From Sorex araneus (Eukaryota; Chordata; Mammalia; Eulipotyphla; Soricidae), in contig NC_073306.1 of assembly GCF_027595985.1 (NCBI RefSeq), positions 189,972,500-190,036,499 on the forward strand: a stretch of DNA of 64,000 nucleotides, given 5' to 3'. A program made the translations under genes and the position numbers. Below, piece after piece: positions 48,935 through 59,962 of the stretch (positions are counted from its first letter, which is position 1; each line of letters begins with the position of its first letter). Under the pieces are notes generated by a model. It worked only from the letters and a program-made list of their open reading frames with translations, was not told the origin of the DNA and did not search any database.

Positions 48935-48979
48935 CATATTCTAGTTGCAGGCCAACTCGGGAAGGATACCATTTTGGAC
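48935..48979 (-). CDS. TECRL: TECRL exon 3 (human-equivalent residues 96-111)
   Basis: 45 bp reading (T)GT CCA AAA TGG ... and encoding PKWYPSRVGLQLEY between two split codons. PKWYPSRVGLQLE is identical to human TECRL; the following residue is Tyr (TAT) where I recall Cys in human. The acceptor is ...ggaatag at 48980 and the donor is gtaaga at 48934-48929. The last base is the first base of the Gly-111 codon, which is c.331 in human numbering. A human disease variant, c.331+1G>A, is reported at this donor, which supports calling this exon 3. It forms part of the ubiquitin-like region preceding the first membrane segment. Confidence 0.95.
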
Positions 48980-49289
48980 CTATTCCATGCAAAATAATAA
49001 CATTTATCAGCACAAAGTTAAACATAATTTAAAAGCTGCTAATATTCACTGAAAAATACATTTGATACTTGGAAGTGAAAAAAACCTTGTATTAAAATTT
49101 CAGACTAATTTTCCAATTATTATTCTTGTCAGGGTACTTAAAAGCAATGTTAGGTAGTAGAGGGTAGAAAATATGAAAAGTTATCACGGTGTCTGTTTTA
49201 TGCTTCATATATATATTTTTTAATCTGAAAACCGTTTCTGTGGACATATATTTAAGTGTATGACCTATAATAATCAAACATCTTTGTTA

Positions 49290-49457
49290 CTTATTTATTT
49301 ACTCGTTTGTTTGTTTTTACCAGCCTGGTTTTACTCAGGGTTTATTCTGGTCTGTGTTCAAGGATCACAGGGGACCATCTATGACCTGATCCAGTGGATC
49401 AAACCAGTGCCTGGTGCACAGAGACAAGCGATTAACCCCAGTTAATTCTCCAGTCCT
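49290..49457 (-). mobile_element. Type A SINE, diverged
   Basis: ctcagggtttattctggtct, gtgttcaaggatcac, gtggatcaaaccagtgc, head ending attctccagtcc. Confidence 0.6.
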
Positions 49458-49736
49458 TTCATAAATTCTGAATCTGATTTATATATCTTCCTATTCTAAC
49501 CATCTATGCTTCAGAAATTTTATCCACAATTAAAAGTGCTCATATTATTAAAATCTTTTTAAGCAAAACTGCCTTCATGTTGTGAAAATAGACTTATTTT
49601 ATACGATATTGCTTTCCAAACTATTGGTTGTGATCGTTAACAAGTTGAACATGGAACCAGTGTTTTAATCTTCAGCATTATATATAGAAAAAGGACAGAC
49701 TAGACAGCACTAAAATATGTCAGTTTTGTAATTGAG

Positions 49737-50034
49737 TGGACTAGAATCATAGTATAGTGGGTAGGGTGCTTACTATGCACCCTATGGCATGCACCCCATG
49801 GCAAATCCAAGTTCTATATTCTGAACACTGTATGATCCCATAAGCACACCTAGGTTTGATTCCTCCGTCCCTCTCAGAGAGCCCCCACAAGCTACTGAGA
49901 GTATCCCGCCCACACCGCAAAGCCTGGCAATATTTGATATGCCAAAAATAGTAACAAGTCTCACAATGGAGACATTACTGGTGCACGATAGAGCAAATCA
50001 ATGAGCAATGGGATGACAGTGACTGTGATACAGT
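49737..50034 (+). mobile_element. Chimeric SINE: type A-like start joined to type B body
   Basis: Head ggactagaatcatagtatag, then a type A-like stretch (ctgaacactgtatgatccca, taagcacacc), then directly the type B body from taggtttgattcctccgtcc to gtgactgtgatacagtg. Confidence 0.75.
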
Positions 50035-50149
50035 GATGCATGCAACAGTATGTTTTTCCCCTCACTACTTCAAATTATGCTGTGGAATTTCCTACACTTG
50101 GGAAATCGCTGAGGTCAGCACATCCAGAATGCAATGGAAAAGACTCGCC

Positions 50150-50775
50150 CTGGTGTAAAGAGCTTGATCATGGACGAATGCTGTCATGATCCAAAAGTAA
50201 CAATGAGACTAGGACCCTACTAGGGATAGGAAAGGCTAATCTGGCCTGAGGACTGTAGTCTGAGATTGAGATGGCCCCAGGAGAGCAATTCTATATGCTT
50301 AATGCGTCTCTTACGGTGTCCATACAAAATGATTAATATTATGAATGCTTATATGTTTGCTGGACGAGGAGAGGAGAAACACACTCATGGGATTCGCCCT
50401 CGGGTGGGTCGTCCTGCTGAAAGAGAATCTGTCCTAGAAGCAGCATCCCCTGAGGGAAGGAACTTGAACCTTATTGATTACCTATGTGTAAGCCCCAACC
50501 CCCTCATGCTGGAGGGATTTAACTAGGCTGAAAGAGCACGAGATTAAGAGCCAAGAGAGAAGCAGAGAGAGAGAGAGAGACAGGAGTGAATGGAATAAAT
50601 GGCAACTGATCAATCAGCCGGCTTGGCCCTCATTTCCTTCTCTGTCTGCCCCATGGCACAGCCGGAGCGGCCCGGGACTGACCCCCCAAAACACCCAGGG
50701 GCAACCCGCCAGGGCTCTCCCCGGTCGGCCCCTGCCAGATGTATTTTTACACCCTGGGAAAGGAATCTTTGTGAT
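50150..50775 (+). mobile_element. Probable solo LTR, copy 2
   Basis: Related to 33655-34320 in the same orientation. Contains AATAAA at 50594-50599, followed by ggcaactgatcaatcagccg and ctgtctgccccatggcacag. No gag, pol or env homology was seen beside it. Confidence 0.65.
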
Positions 50776-50837
50776 CTCTCTGTCCAGGTAAGTATGCTTT
50801 TTAAAAAAAATAATTTTAAAAGAATTTCTCTCTTTTA

Positions 50838-51090
50838 TTTTTAATTTAATCACTGTGAGATACAGTAAGAAAGTTTTCATGACTGAATTTTAGTCATACA
50901 ATGAGTGAACAACCACCACCCCTCCACCAGTGTACATTTCTCACCGCCAATGTCTCCAGAATCCCACTCGGAACAGGCACCCCTCCCTGCCCCCTGCCTT
51001 TATGGCAGGCACTTTCCTTCTTTCTCTCTACTTAGGGGCATTATGGTTTGCAATACAGATACTGAGAGGCTGTATGATGGTTTATCTCTG
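50838..51090 (-). mobile_element. 5'-truncated L1 3' end (antisense)
   Basis: aatcactgtgagatacagta, ccctccaccagtgtacattt and atggcaggcactttcc: reverse complement of the L1 3' UTR. It begins just after LTR copy 2. Confidence 0.85.
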
Positions 51091-52140
51091 AGTTTTCAAT
51101 TCTCTTCCGTTGGTCTGAGAGTCGATCTTTATTCTGAGTGATTTACACAGTGGTTGACTGTTGCTGGTAGTTGGTAAAGTGGGTAGCTAGGGAGGTAGAC
51201 TCAGACGAGAGTGCTTCAACCTTAATGTTTGACCCAGCCTCCAGTGCAGATTGGGTCAGTCCTAACCCCAACACACTCATTGTGGGTTCGTAGCTTTTCC
51301 CTCATGGAAACAAAATTTCAGGAGGAAGAAAAATGTTGAAGTGAGAGGGTTTATATTAAACTTATTTACAAGATGTGAGAGGAGAAAAAGGGAGAAGCGT
51401 GTATTCAGGAGAACACAGATTTCTTCAGAGTAGAAATGGTCCTCAAAGAAATATTCACAGTCACACAGTCAGTCATCCTGTTGCTCATCGATTTGCTCAG
51501 GCAGGCACTAGTAATATTTCATTGTGAGACTTTCTGTTACTGTTTTTGGCATATTGAATACACCACGGGTAGCTTGCCAGGCTCTGCCGTGTGGGCGTGA
51601 TACTCTCTTTAGATTTCTGGGCTCTCTGAGAGGGGCGGAGGTATCAAACCCAGGCTTCATGCAAGGCCTAAAGAAACATTCAAGCAAGGTATTTGTTCAA
51701 GGGAGAACGTGCTTAAAGTGCAAAAACTGAATTCCTTTCTGAAGGAGCTTTTCTTCAATTCTTCTGTTGGGTTTTGCTGTTGGGTTTTCATGTTTCGCAA
51801 ACATGAAAGTTAATCTGGGTGTTGTTAAAGTAAAGTCTTGCATTGTTGATGGTCTTTTCATAATCTCACGGATTCTTCTCTAGCTTGACCTTTTTTTGAG
51901 GTGTCCACCCTTCTCTGGACCTTGACTTTGCAACTGGATGGTACATCAGTTTTTCTTCTTCAAAGAACTCACTATGTGTAACTCAAAGGGATGTGATCTT
52001 GGGCCACACCTCAGAAATTAGAGTCTTCTTCTTGAATTGTATTATTTCCCAAAAGTACTTAGTTATCGGGGTTTCCTTACCTTCTGCTTACAGACAGCAC
52101 TGATAATCCAATTTTCTAGCACCAGCCCTACAATATGGCT
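51091..52140. other. Unclassified GC-balanced sequence
   Basis: About 850 bp once the SINE at 51463-51665 is removed; more GC-balanced than the surrounding intron. It may be the continuation of the antisense L1 or another retroelement, but I recognise no diagnostic motif. Confidence 0.4.
51463..51665 (-). mobile_element. Type B SINE, head truncated
   Basis: cagtcatcctgttgctcatc, cgatttgctcaggcaggcac, ccacgggtagcttgccaggc; it stops at caaacccaggcttcatgcaa. Confidence 0.85.
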
Positions 52141-52733
52141 GAAGAAATGTGAACAATGCACTCAGCTATTCACATTGAGTCAGTTAAGAAATTAAGAGAT
52201 ACAGAAAACACAAATGAGATAAGATACCATTTTCAACAATATTCTTAAACTTTGCTTTATTGTATATATTACATAGGATAATTAATATATTTAAATTAAT
52301 AACTAAAAATGTTTGTCATTCATTAAAACTTGATTCATTTTAGTAGATGACAGATTCTTTTGTCTTTTTAAAATTTCCACTTGCCACTTAAGAGCAGTTT
52401 GAGTATTAGTTTTTATTTATAAGATTTGAAAATTTCCTTCACTAAGGTATATGAGTTGTCAAACTATTTTGAAATATGCTTAAGAAAAAAAGTTGTAAAT
52501 ATCCTGACAAGTTCTGAGAATCAGGAAAGCAGTTGCAATCACAGAGTAATATTGATTAGTATTGATATAAAATGAAATCTTCAAAGCATGTCAACCATTG
52601 TATATAATATGAATCAATAATTTAATGCATTTTATTTTTTAGTGTATATGCATGTATATGCAGGTACATTTTCTACTCCTTAAAATCTTAAAGATGAAAT
52701 ATGGATATTCACATTCATATTTTGCTAATATGC

Positions 52734-52969
52734 ACTGCACTGTAGCACTGTTGTCCCTTGTTCATCAATTGGCTCAAGCAAGCACCAGTAACTTCTCCAT
52801 TGTGAGACTTGTTACTGTTTTTGGCATATCTAATATGCCATGGTTAGCTTGCTAGGCTCTGCCGTGCAGCGCAATACTCTCAGTAGCTTGCCAGGCTCTC
52901 CGAAGGGGACAAAGGAATAGAACCTGGGTCAGCTGCATGCAAGGCAAATTCCCTACCTGCTGTGCTCAG
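52734..52969 (-). mobile_element. Type B SINE
   Basis: gcactgtagcactgttgtcc, gttcatcaattggctc, head truncated at ctgctgtgctcag. Confidence 0.85.
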
Positions 52970-52979
52970 CAAAGTACAA

Positions 52980-55400
52980 AGAATACAAAGAATTAAGCTA
53001 TTATGTTGTCATATAATCATTTCTACTACATAAAAAACAAATAAACCATGAATTATAAAACATCATTGAACTTCAAAAGTATAATCTTCCTTTGTGATTA
53101 AAGAAAAATAAACATGCGCCATAAAATTGTTAAATATGTATGTAGTATCCTACATGATGTACATAAATTTTTTAATCCCAACTCATTTTTAAATTAGTCA
53201 ATCTGATTCATATAATTTCACTCTATTATTGAGACATTTTGTCTTCAGTCATTAAGAATGCAGCAAAGTGATGACTATCTTATTATTTGTTGCTCAGGGA
53301 GCCTCATATAAACAAGTTCTTTGTGTCTAATTGGTATATTTCTTAAAATATTTTCAATGAGCAGATCATCAACAGTCAACAATTTTATTAAATCATCATC
53401 ATTTTAAAATTTGCATGCAATATGAAAAAAATTGGTGATTCTGCTATCCACTAATGAATGAGTTTTACTTGACCTCAGTGATTAAATTCCCGAAAGGTGA
53501 ATGATCACTTAATTTCAATTACCTTCACAAAATGCAACTTTGACTGCTGCAAAAAATAACCTATAAAATCAGCTTACTTCTCCTTCTTAAATTATTGACA
53601 AGGCTTATAATTCTTCTTAGGAAGAATAATTCTTCAGGAAAAAATTTATTGTAGAAAAAAATTAACGAATTTGAGTTAGCAGTAGAGGACTTTTTTAAAG
53701 AAATCTATTTTGTCGCTTTCCTTTGGATGTATTTATCATTTTTTAGCTTCTCTGTTAAGAGATCAGTGAATTCTACAGCCTTGTCCTCTTAGATTGTCTG
53801 AAAAATACTCATTATTTTATACTGTAAGTGACAAATAAATCTTTCTATTCTGTTATCTTTGTTTTGAGTTACTCTCCTTGAACCTTTCAAAGTTTAGCAT
53901 TGTTTATAGCCTCTCGCTTTTTGGCAAAGATTTATATGTATTTTAACCATCACAAAAATGATATATCCCTCCTTGTGACTGAATCAACAATTGGGTCTAC
54001 TAATTCCTCCATTCCTTCTCCTGTTTTTTTCTCTTTACCCCAGGGCTTTCTCTGAATTTTAGAGACAATTGCACCAATAGACTATAACATTAGTGAAAAT
54101 TTTATTCATATTATCAACTAGTAGATAAGGCACAAGTCATAGCAAAATAAGGTTTTCTTTTCTTTAAGGTTTGTTCTTTAGAGCAGAGTCAGTACACAAA
54201 TTACAGTTTGGCTGATTGTCAGTAATTTCCTATTCTAGTTCACATGCTGCTTAATTACTTTTAAAAAGACCAAATTCCATGATCAATTTTAAGCCATAGT
54301 TACATTATTTCATTTATATTGACAAGTGTTTTTAAATTTCATTATTGGTATTATGATGTCCAATCATATTAGATAGGGATTTCAGTTATTGTAACAATTT
54401 TGAACTATGTTCCAACAGATGGACTATTATTAATTTTCTTATTAATTAAAAGCAAACTCCCTAGTGCACTTTCTAACTTAATATCTAGACTAGTGATCAC
54501 CCTTTTCAGGTAAAATAAATAAGTAATCTTTAGATTTCTGTTTGAAGAAGTTAATGAAAACTATGACTCAGTAAATTTAATGTAAAGATATTGTAGTGCC
54601 ATTTTAATATCCCTGAATTAGATTACTTAATTGAATAGTGGATGCAGACTCATATGGTCTAATACAATGTCTGGCACTTTCAATTGATCTGATCTTTGAT
54701 TAAAAATGTATCTATAATATTAAAATTATAATAGTACCTATCATGAAGTTGTGAATATTTTTAAAAACTGTGTACATAGAAATGTCTTGGGAAATTTATG
54801 GTAGTTATTACAAAGGATAATAGATTAATAATAATATATTATCTATTCTATTGTTATTACTAATGCAAGATAGTTAGGAAAGGCGTGCAAAATCTATTTC
54901 AGTTTTTTGGAGAGAGGGTCTCCCAAGGTATTCTCAGGAGGCCTGGAGACCAATCCCAACAATCATTAATCAACTAGATAGGTGAGTAAATGTGAGAGGT
55001 TTGCATAGCAGGAAATATCAGGGCCACCCCAATTGTGCCAGGGGTCTAAAAAAGTAAAGTTGTTTGTTTTTTTGCCTCAGTATTTATACTTCCTAAATGC
55101 ATGTGAGAGAACCAGGAAAGCTGCGTAACTCTTGAAGGCCAAACACAGAAGAGCCTTTCCTTGGAAATTAATTTTAGAGGAAAAAGGCGACAAGTTCACT
55201 CCGAAGGACTGCCTCAAATAGTTGAGAGCAATTCTGGTGGCACTGCAATTTTGATCTGTAAAGTATGTGAACTTTGGCAAGCCACAATGTACTGTGTGTA
55301 CGTTACAATCAGCTGTGTAATGCTTGAACATAAAAGCAGTGACAATGCAACAAGAAAGAGAAAAACAAAGAAACATTTGCTAGTTTGTTAAAATAGATAT
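52980..55400. other. Intron 2 stretch with no clear repeat
   Basis: AT-rich. 54900-55075 has a faint SINE-like pattern (gtgccaggggtctaaa). 55080-55400 has open frames of 76 and 99 codons on opposite strands without recognisable products. Confidence 0.6.
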
Positions 55401-55403
55401 TCT

Positions 55404-55597
55404 AGGGCCAGCGAGATAGTACACCTGCTGAGGTAGTTGCATTGCATAAGAGATTATATATGATCTCTACCAGGAGTGATCTCTGAGCAGAAAGCCAAAA
55501 GTAAGTCCTGAGCACTACAAGGTATGGCCCAAGCACTACCTCCCCCATCTCCCGCTCACCTTCCCCCCTCCCCCCAGCCAAAAAGGGAAAAATCTTC
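55404..55597 (+). mobile_element. Type A SINE with C-rich 3' part
   Basis: tagggccagcgagatagtac, ccaggagtgatctctgagca, then a C-rich run at 55538-55576 and cagccaaaaagggaaaaatc. Confidence 0.72.
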
Positions 55598-55707
55598 AGG
55601 TCAATGCCTTTCATATAAAGAAAACTTCTTTTTAGAACAAATGCTGCTATATATAATTAGTCAAATATGCCAGAGAATAAACGATTTCCTAAAGAGCTAA
55701 AATTGTG
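55598..55707 (+). repeat. Direct repeat, copy 1 (flanks TECRL exon 2)
   Basis: About 110 bp from aggtcaatgcctttcatata to agagctaaaattgtg, matched with few differences at 56508-56617. This copy lies on the intron 2 side of exon 2. Confidence 0.85.
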
Positions 55708-55911
55708 CTGGAAATTGAAATATCTATTATGTTAGATACCAGCATGCTCATGGTCAAGATATATTTCACGCATTATTTCTGAGTTCCAAGTAAATATATA
55801 ATTTAACATAAAATTTTTATCTTAACACTAAAATGTTTCCTAGAGGTAGTTTTCAAACAATTTGAGGGAAAAAAAAAACTAATAGAAATAAAAATTGTAT
55901 ATAAAACTTAC

Positions 55912-55963
55912 ATGCTTGGTGAAATTTTTGTTTAACATCATGAATAGTAAATGTTTGCATCAC
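55912..55963 (-). CDS. TECRL: TECRL exon 2 (human-equivalent residues 79-95)
   Basis: 52 bp starting in phase 0: 17 codons plus the first base of a split Cys codon (T|GT). The peptide is VMQTFTIHDVKQKFHQA; human has VTQSSTIHDVKQKFHKA from memory. TIHDVKQKFH is the helix of the ubiquitin-like N-terminal region. The acceptor is a pyrimidine tract ending ttttcag at 55964 and upward; the donor is gtaagt just below 55912. This is the first TECRL exon in the window. The preceding exon, expected to end phase 0 after a DK-like sequence, was looked for up to 64000 and not found. A 110-bp direct repeat lies on both sides of this exon (55598-55707 and 56508-56617). Confidence 0.93.
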
Positions 55964-56507
55964 CTGAAAAGGCAAATAAAATATAAATATTATAAGCAAA
56001 AGTTCTCCTTTGTTGTATATGTATTTAGGATGAAAATATGATTTTATATGTGTAAAGCATAAAATTATGACAAAATAGCCAACTTGTTTTGTGTCAACAT
56101 TTTTGGTAGTACCACTTTAATATCCTCAAAGCTTTTCAAATTATACAGTTTTTCTTAACAATTACATTCATGCACATCAATAGATAATGACATTTGTATG
56201 TATCCATGGTATAATTATGTGACTTATTCAAATTTTACATGATATATAAGATGACACAGCGCATCTGGGGAAACAGCATGTCATGTGGGGAAAAGACAAG
56301 GAGAAAGCAAGCACAGACATGGGCATCTTTTTCTGCTTCCATCTGGGGGAAGGGTTGGGGCTGAGGGTTTTGTGAATTTAAATTTTTTACTCTGAATTGC
56401 AAGGCAAATCTAAAGATCTTAAAAGACAGAATTTAAAGTGGAAAAACAAGAAAAAATAAGTAAGCCAAGTGATTAGTTACTTAAACCAGTCAGAACATAG
56501 ATACAAT

Positions 56508-56617
56508 AGGTCAATGCGTTTCATATAAAGATAATTTCTTCTTCGAACAAATGCTGCTACATATAATTAGTCAAGTATTCCAGAGAATAGACAATTTCAC
56601 AGAGAGCTGAAATTGTG
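56508..56617 (+). repeat. Direct repeat, copy 2 (flanks TECRL exon 2)
   Basis: aggtcaatgcgtttcatata ... agagctgaaattgtg; offset 910 bp from copy 1, on the intron 1 side of exon 2. Confidence 0.85.
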
Positions 56618-56779
56618 TATTTATACAACTTAAAACAGAACTGTGAACCTGTTACTTCCTTCAGGGGGGTAGCCTGCCTATCTAGTCCTGTGCCTGGCAG
56701 TGTTTACTAGAGATCTTGTCTTTGGAGTGGATGCCTGACAATCAAAGTTTAAATTATTCACTTACATTAATAGAGTAAC

Positions 56780-56885
56780 GGACCACACCCAGGGATGCTG
56801 TAGATGCCATGTGGGGCCAGGGTCAAATCCTAGTAGACTCATGCAAGGCCTGTGTCTTAAACCCAACCCTTATTATCTCTTGGTC
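56780..56885 (-). mobile_element. Type A SINE, truncated
   Basis: ccacacccagggatgctgta, gtggggccagggtcaaatcc, ctcatgcaaggcctgtg. Confidence 0.5.
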
Positions 56886-57225
56886 CACATTGATGATGCT
56901 AGCTAGAGCTCTTCTGAAGAGTCTGCAGCAGTTTCTACCTCAGCACCGGTGTTTCCCCTGGCATCTCGGTGAGGGAAATTGCTTACTTCATTAAGACCTC
57001 ATAATCCAAATTTTAGCTTCCAACTTTACATTCCAGCTTCAGAGTGAATTGCTCACCTCTCAGCATTCATAAAGGTGAAGAGAGTTAGTTAGGGCTTTGC
57101 TGTGATTAGTTTGTAACATAGGGAATGTTGCCACTGGTTGCCTTGTTCAGACCACTGAAATGTTCTCTAGAATGGCAGGAAGACTTCTGGCATTTTATTT
57201 TAAATGACAAATGGGTCATTATATT

Positions 57226-57388
57226 TTATTGGGAGGGGCACACCAGGCAGTGCTCAGAGTTTACTTTTGGCTCTGTGCTCAGGGATCATTCCTGGCAGGC
57301 TCAAGGCACCAAATGGAGTGCCAGAGACTGACCCAGGTTCATTTGTACAAGGCAATTGCCCTACCCTCTGCACTACCTCTCTGGCCCC
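57226..57388 (-). mobile_element. Type A SINE, diverged
   Basis: ggcacaccaggcagtgctca, ggctctgtgctcagggatca, ctctgcactacctctctggc. Confidence 0.75.
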
Positions 57389-58267
57389 ATGGTATATACT
57401 TTAAAAATTAGGTGTCACTACATGATCATTTATTACCTTAAAATCGCCATTGTTGTATTTCAAGGAATAGAGAGTACCATGGAGAAGTAGAGTGATGTAG
57501 AAAAGCAATAAAATTAGCAATACAAATATGCAAATGTTTCCTAACAAGTTCACTGTCCTATATGGACCTGGGTCATAGTGCTTTAGAGAAGCACAAATAA
57601 TATCAAAGATCACTAATCACAGATTACCAACAATAGATATTATAATAATGATGGAAACATTTGAAATATCATGAGAATTAACAAATTAGACTTAGAAATT
57701 CAAAGTGAGTACGTGATGTGGGAAAATGGTACTAGTATGTTTACTTGATGCAGACTTATCACAAACATTTAATGTATGGAATTAGCTGTTCTTAGTGAAA
57801 CACAATAAAATGAAGTGTAATAAGCTGAGTTAAGTTTGTATGATCTTACTAAATACATTATTTTAACTCCAATCTGAAATGCAACATAGGTTTATCAAAA
57901 TTCATGTGAGATAGACTATTTTTATGAACATAGTATTGTTATTGTATATATTTAGTTATTCTGAGTAATTCTTAGCTTAGCCTGACAGACACTGTTAATT
58001 TTACCCACTATCTATATCCAAAAAGTGTAAGGAATTTGAAAAATAACTGCTTTAAATCAATTTATTTGAAAGAAGCTTATTCTATTAGTTTTAATCCTGA
58101 CCTAAAATAACTTCCAAAATACTAGATAACACCTAGAATTCTGAAGAGATGTACATACATTTCTTATTACCTATATCAAGATTTATGTTGAAGTTTGTAA
58201 GCATAAATACTGTGAAATGAGACTTAGGATAAAAAATAGAGAAAGAAGACAAATTCTTGAAAGTCTA

Positions 58268-58520
58268 TGCACTGTACTATAGCACTGTCGTCCCATTGTT
58301 CATCGATTTGCTCGAGCGAGCACCAGTAACGTCTCCATTGTAAGACTTGTTGTTACTGTTTTTAGCCTATTGAATAAGCCACGAGTAGCTTGCCAGGCTC
58401 TGCCGTGCGGGCGGGATACTCTCGGTAGCTTGCTGGGCTCTCAGAGAGGGACAGAAGAATCAAACCCGGGTCGTGCACGTGCAAGGCAAATGCCCTACCC
58501 GCTGTGCTATTGTTCCAGTC
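58268..58520 (-). mobile_element. Type B SINE, near-consensus
   Basis: tagcactgtcgtcccattgt, catcgatttgctcgagcgag, gtgcgggcgggatactctcg, head ending gctattgttccagtcc. Confidence 0.92.
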
Positions 58521-59067
58521 CTGAAAGCTTGTGTTCATGATAATTTTTTGACATCAATTTTGCAAGACAGAAATTACAATTATTTCTGAATTATTGAGTG
58601 ACTGACTCTATAAATACTACTACACAATGCCAGCCACTGAATGTTATTCCATTATTTTTCAAATATATTTATATATATATTGCGTGTCACAAAAATTTTA
58701 TTCTTAACATTGAAACAAAATCAGAATATTTCTCATTGCATAGAACAATGAATATTTATTGATTAAATGAGCCATAATCAAGTGTAAAAATAAATACTTC
58801 TTTATAAATAAATTTATCTCATTATTCCCATAATTTGAAAGTCCTATAGTTTTATACTCTAAAATAGTTTTATACTCTAAAATGTAATATACAAAGTAAA
58901 ATATTTGTGCATACCTAGATAACATATTGATCATATGTTTAAATAACTAGAAATGATCATACATGTGCTATACTAAAAACTGTTTTTTCTCCATCAATGA
59001 CATTGTAGATTTTAAAACAAGAAATTTTTAGATAATTTTATTGGTAACACTGTTTTTATATTATATA

Positions 59068-59184
59068 GTTTGCTACCCATGGCATATCGATATACCAAAA
59101 ACAGTAACAAGTCTCACAATGGAGACGTTACTAGTGCCCACTTGAGCAAATCAATGAACAACGGGACAACAGTGCTACTGTGAT
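59068..59184 (+). mobile_element. 5'-truncated type B SINE
   Basis: Only the 3' half: gctacccatggcatatcgat, ccaaaaacagtaacaagtct, gacaacagtgctactgtgat. Confidence 0.85.
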
Positions 59185-59419
59185 ACAAATATAAACATTG
59201 CATTGTAAATCAATATCTATATATACTATGTGTTTTCTAGCAAAATGTCTAGCTTACAGTTGAATTGTTTTTCCGAATTACATAGTTACATATCTTTTCC
59301 TTTCTGGTAGCCACTGCTTTGTTCTTATAGACCAACAATTTCTTTATATTTTATTTGTATTTTGCTTTCCTCTTAATATGAGTAAAATCAAAGTGTTCAT
59401 ATTTGACTATTTTGCTGCA

Positions 59420-59467
59420 GCAGCAGGATGTGTGTGTGTATGTGTGTGTGTGAGTGTGTGTGTGTGT
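59420..59467. repeat. (TG)n microsatellite; another at 60179-60220
   Basis: Two TG arrays within the ancient L1, plus an alternating CA/TA tract at 59582-59680. Confidence 0.9.
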
Positions 59468-59794
59468 TTCTTTTTCCTTTGCTTAGATATACTGAGTCTT
59501 AGACTATTATATACAAATATGTACTGAGGTTGTTCTCAACTCTGGGCTATTTTAAATGATGTTATAATGAACCTGAGATTATACACATACACATACAGAT
59601 ACCCACACATATATAAAAAACATATATATGTGTGCATATGTGTACATATATATGTGTATATATGTGTACACATATATGTCTTTTAAATTATTTTTTTCAC
59701 ATTCTTCATGGAAAACATGTGTAAATGTCTGATAGTGAAATAATGGAATGATAAAGAATCACAGTTCTAAATTACAGGAGAATTTGTTCTTTTG

Positions 59795-59962
59795 TGTTTC
59801 TGGTTTGGGTCCATACCTGATGATGCTCAGTGCTTACTTCTGGCTCTGAGCACAGTTTACTCCTGATGGGGCACAACAGATAATATGGAGTGCTCAGGAT
59901 TAAACCCAGGTTGAGCACTTGCAAAGCAAGCTCCTTACCTGCATACTATCTCTTCAGGACCA
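59795..59962 (-). mobile_element. Type A SINE, diverged
   Basis: gggtccatacctgatgatgc, cttacttctggctctgagca, head ending ctatctcttcaggacc. Confidence 0.75.

Larger units (their letters stand above)
48980..55911. other. TECRL intron 2
   Basis: 6.9 kb: type A SINEs (49290-49457, 55404-55597), a chimeric SINE (49737-50034), an LTR (50150-50775), an L1 3' end (50838-51090), unclassified sequence (51091-52140), type B SINEs (51463-51665, 52734-52969), then 52980-55400 with no clear repeat. Confidence 0.8.

Noticed and set aside
57401-57613. Hydrophobic 70-codon minus-strand frame considered as TECRL exon 1 or another membrane exon
   Set aside because: No match to the expected N-terminal residues 1-78 and no suitable phase 0 donor after a DK-like end.
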